In this document: piece by piece, positions 61,230-64,000 of the stretch | Position numbering within the stretch: position 1 is the first letter of the stretch | Layout of the letters: each line of letters starts with the position of its first letter | Assembly: GCF_963678635.1 (NCBI RefSeq) | Contig: NW_026971149.1 | Span: forward strand, 1,054,001-1,118,000 | Reading direction: 5' to 3' | Source of the DNA: Symsagittifera roscoffensis | Lineage: Eukaryota > Xenacoelomorpha > Acoela > Convolutidae | Length of the DNA stretch: 64,000 nucleotides | Program-made: the position numbers and the translations under genes | The notes under the pieces: generated by a model | What the model saw: only the letters and a program-made list of their open reading frames with translations | The model's database searches: none | Told to the model about the DNA's origin: nothing

Positions 61230-62764
61230 ACTCGAGATGACTCTGGGGTGAGTCTTGCAATAAGAAAGGACGCCACTTGTTTCTTGAGATGGATCATGTC
61301 GGTGATACCTGATGCAGTGATCCAAGTGTGATAGCAGACGGCGACGAGGAATAGGGCGTTGGAGAACAGGGTCTCGAGCATCATCATAAACGTGTGCCGG
61401 AATGCCGGGTTTGACTCCCGGGATTGTTTGCCGGGATTGACTACCAGGAATGACCGAAAATTAAAAGCCGAGTCTGGGCTTACTTTTTGAGAAAGGAACT
61501 TAACTGAGATTATCTGATTATCTGATATAAGGCGGCGGGGACAGCATACTATCCACGAGCTTGCGAACAGTCTGGAAGTTGTTGAGAGCTTCCTGGTGCC
61601 CGAATCCTCAAGCGAGTTTGAAAGAGGAGATCATTGAACGATTTAAGTTGTCAACAAGGTAGGGTGAGGATCCGTGGAACTTAAATTTGATACACAAGCT
61701 GATTTTGCCTCATCGTGAGGAATCTAAAGAGAAAATTGATAAGTCTAAAGATGAGTCACTAAAGAAAATGGAGCCTGGTATTTGCCTCAATCTACCGGCC
61801 GGAGGTGGTAAACAATCGTGTGATGGACAATCTTGCGTGAGAACCCAGTCGTTCCAGAGAAAAGAATTGGCCACGTGGTTTGGTGACATTACGGAATAAG
61901 AGAAAAGTGAGTTACAGATTTTGGCTGACTGTTACGCGAGTACCACGGTAAACTTGGCGACGACAATAGGTTCCTTCTCAAGGATGTGTAGTAGGGAGTC
62001 ACTAGAGATGCTAGATTCCGAACACCATCTAGTTACGGCATTGAGTGTGGAGTCATGGCCTGGAGTGTTGTAATGATTCAGAAGCATACCAAGTGACGGA
62101 AGATCGGCTTCGATGCAGAGTTGTGATTCCCGGTGAGTGAAGCCTATAGTATGCCGATGGATACGAAATCCTTGGTGGGGTCGGTCATGGCAAACTTGTG
62201 TGGTAGCATTACCCGCTACAGATGTCAATGGTGGAAGTGCCTAGTGGGAGAGTGATGATTGATAAAGCCTTCTCAGTGCCTAAGTGTGTACGGCTGGTAA
62301 GAATGTACATCACTCGTGACAGTTGCTGAGGAAGATGTGGGGAGCACTATCAGTGCCCAGGTTGGAGGACTTGAGTGATGCCTGGCGAGAGGAGCTCCTG
62401 AGTCTGGAGATGGAAAAATTGAGTGAATCTGAGAAGCAGAGTCCGAGCGGTGAAGTACTAAATAACGCTCGCGCTGTATGGGAAAACTATACTATACACT
62501 CGAATATGGTAGAGTTTGAATGTTTGCTCGGCTTCAGCAGAGCGATATCTCCGGAGCATTAACTTGAACCATGGAGACTATTCATGCAATTGTTTAGCAC
62601 AGACTGTGTGGTATCCAGAGAAGTCCAACTTTTGCTTGATATGGGACGTTTATGAGACTTGAGTGATAGGGTTATCAGATCCTCAACAAAAAGAGACCTT
62701 TCGTGGTGAGCTCGATGCTGCCACTGCGATGGATTAAAGAGAACGTGATGAAAGACCGAGAATT
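61230..62764 (+). repeat. Block B, copy B7
   Basis: Same form as B6. Open stretches at 61687-61899 (Lys-rich, SKEKIDKSKDESLKKMEPG) and 62323-62562 (KMWGALSVPRLEDLSDAW). Last B copy before the array ends. Confidence 0.88.
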
Positions 62765-62942
62765 ACAAATGATCCCCTTGAGAAGGGATTCACGAGGAAA
62801 ACTGCTCGCTCCTGGTGGATAGCTCTGGATACGATGAAAGAGCTAGAGAATTGTCTAAAGAAGCTGGACCGCGGAGTATCCAGAAATAGTCGAAATTGGG
62901 CCGAACAGCAGAAAGCAGAGGTAAATAACTTGGAGTTGAGGA
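62765..62942 (+). repeat. Last satellite fragment (right end of the array)
   Basis: Satellite entered from B7 and cut at CTTGGAGTTGAGGA, where unrelated GACCTGGGTC-type DNA begins. No satellite box is found further right, so this is the array edge within the window. Confidence 0.88.
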
Positions 62943-63898
62943 CCTGGGTCTATTTGTTCAGGGTTGGAGAGAAAAGTATATCTATTCCGAAGAATGATTG
63001 TTACTTTCTCGTGACTAGTATAAGTTAAGGTGTTAACTTACTTAATCTTACTTAGGGGTAGTGATTGTGTTCAAAGGTTGGAGAATAGTAAATCGATCCA
63101 CAAGGTTCAGGTATAATTAGAACGCGAGTAGTTCGTTAGATACTATTTTAAACTTACTAAGTCTAAAATTTATCCTGGGTCTGGTAAGAGGGGGGGTCAA
63201 GTGAAGGATGAATAACCGAAGTTCTTCACTGTTTATCCTAATTTGAATGATTAGTTTTGTTTAAAAATTTCTATTAGTCTTAGGTCTTAGAAAGGGTTGG
63301 AGAGTGAATCGACGTTTGAGGTCGTTAGACACTAATTAAGTGGGTGGGGGAGAACAAAGTTGTTCTGTTTGATCCAAGGATAGGCCTTGATGATCAAGTT
63401 TGAAATTTAATTAAATAGAAAATGATTTAAGATCCAAGGATAAGCCTTGATGATCTGATTTTAAAATTTAGTGAATTTAAGGTTTAATAAAATTTTAATT
63501 TGTGTAAAGGAAAGATTTAGTGTTTTATGATATTAGTGGGTGTATGATTGCTATTATGTTTTAGGTGATGAAGCTGGAACAACAGGATGATTTATGATTA
63601 CTAACCATTTATTGTCATGCTACTAATTTTTATTTTTATCTTCCAATAAATATTTTTCAAACATGTTTTATATATTACTGCAGAGTTTTAGGGAAACGAT
63701 CTGAGATCTTTTTATCAATCGTTATTGTATATTATTAAATTTGTTTAGCGCCGGAAATGATATTGAAGATTAACTTCAAGGTTTTATGTTTGCAAATGGA
63801 AATCTAAATTCATTGCAAGTAGTATTCGAAATATAAATGTTTGTTCTGGCTTTTGCCGAACTATCATATAACTATATGGCAAGTTTCTACTTTGTCGT
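62943..63898. other. A+T-rich flank without recognisable gene
   Basis: Single-copy-looking DNA with stops in all frames. A GGTTGGAGA-type box appears three times (near 62963, 63077 and 63295). A possible splice acceptor (TATTACTGCAG) lies near 63674-63684. It may be the promoter, 5' UTR or intron of the frame that opens at 63899. No other feature seen. Confidence 0.5.
63371..63470 (+). repeat. Short direct duplication, 60-base spacing
   Basis: GATCCAAGGATA(G/A)GCCTTGATGATC occurs at 63371 and 63431, each followed by T/A-rich DNA. A small local duplication with no evident role. Confidence 0.7.
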
Positions 63899-64000
63899 AT
63901 GTCGTCTCTGGTTCGAGGTCTTCTTCCAATTCCGGGTAGTTCTGTTATGGTTCGGAATATTGGCTCTGATCTATTGAGTCGTAGAGACATTTCGATTAAA
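63899..64000 (+). CDS. 5' end of an unidentified gene, running off the window
   Basis: Opens at ATG and is still open at the edge after 34 codons: MSSLVRGLLPIPGSSVMVRN followed by IGSDLLSRRDISIK. The first 23 residues have Arg, Ser and Leu with no acidic residue, which would suit a mitochondrial targeting sequence (inference only). The last part (GSDLLSRRDIS) matches the left edge of every block A (GGNLLSRRGIS at 4801, 11779 and 18626), both in DNA (a shared ATCTATTGAGTCGTAGAG box) and in reading frame, so the A blocks appear to be truncated relatives of this gene. Stop, introns and family are not visible. Confidence 0.45.
   Translation, partial: MSSLVRGLLPIPGSSVMVRNIGSDLLSRRDISIK

Noticed and set aside
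1-62942. CENP-B box in the satellite monomer
   Set aside because: I looked at the TTCG sites in the monomer; none has the TTCGnnnnAnnCGGG pattern. A centromeric role cannot be argued from this motif.
62943-64000. tRNA or other structural RNA gene in the right flank
   Set aside because: No cloverleaf-like arrangement or box A/B pair was seen by eye.

Overview
The window is eukaryotic repeat-rich DNA with no compact gene content: no operons, no recognisable tRNA or rRNA, long A+T-rich intron-like stretches, and almost everything in multiple copies. I cannot name the organism. The look (complex satellite, captured gene pieces, a probable solo LTR) fits a heterochromatic or pericentromeric block of an animal genome, but that is an inference. 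No gene here has a protein family I recognise.

Three repeat layers account for about 98% of the window. (1) Satellite S, all in + orientation, has a monomer of about 455 bp that runs from an ATGCAGCAC box to the next such box. Internally deleted monomers of about 182 bp and about 277 bp also occur. (2) Block A is an intron-like block of up to 4.3 kb at 1014-1993 (truncated), 4801-8776, 11779-15620 and 18626-22909. (3) Block B is a block of about 1.27-1.55 kb present seven times between 43979 and 62764.

Layout: 1-22909 is satellite interrupted by four A blocks, with a 6845-bp tandem duplication whose middle A copy is a crossover hybrid. 22910-43978 is pure satellite in higher-order repeats (632 bp, about 635 bp and 3998 bp), interrupted once by an 882-bp solo-LTR-like insertion (37651-38532). 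43979-62942 alternates satellite with B blocks, each B block being fused to a 277-type monomer at the same junction. 62943-64000 is a non-satellite A+T-rich flank in which a reading frame opens at 63899 and runs off the edge.

How the parts relate: the left edge of every A block resembles the interior of the frame at 63899-64000, so A blocks look like 5'-truncated copies of a gene that starts at the right edge. The right end of the longest A block (A4) reads in frame into satellite S, and the 277-type satellite reads in frame into B (clearest at 59192-59566). The simplest reading is that A-right, S and B are pieces of one or more former genes, broken up and amplified as satellite. Most pieces carry stops and are probably not translated today. 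A few monomers keep the frame open for most of its length.
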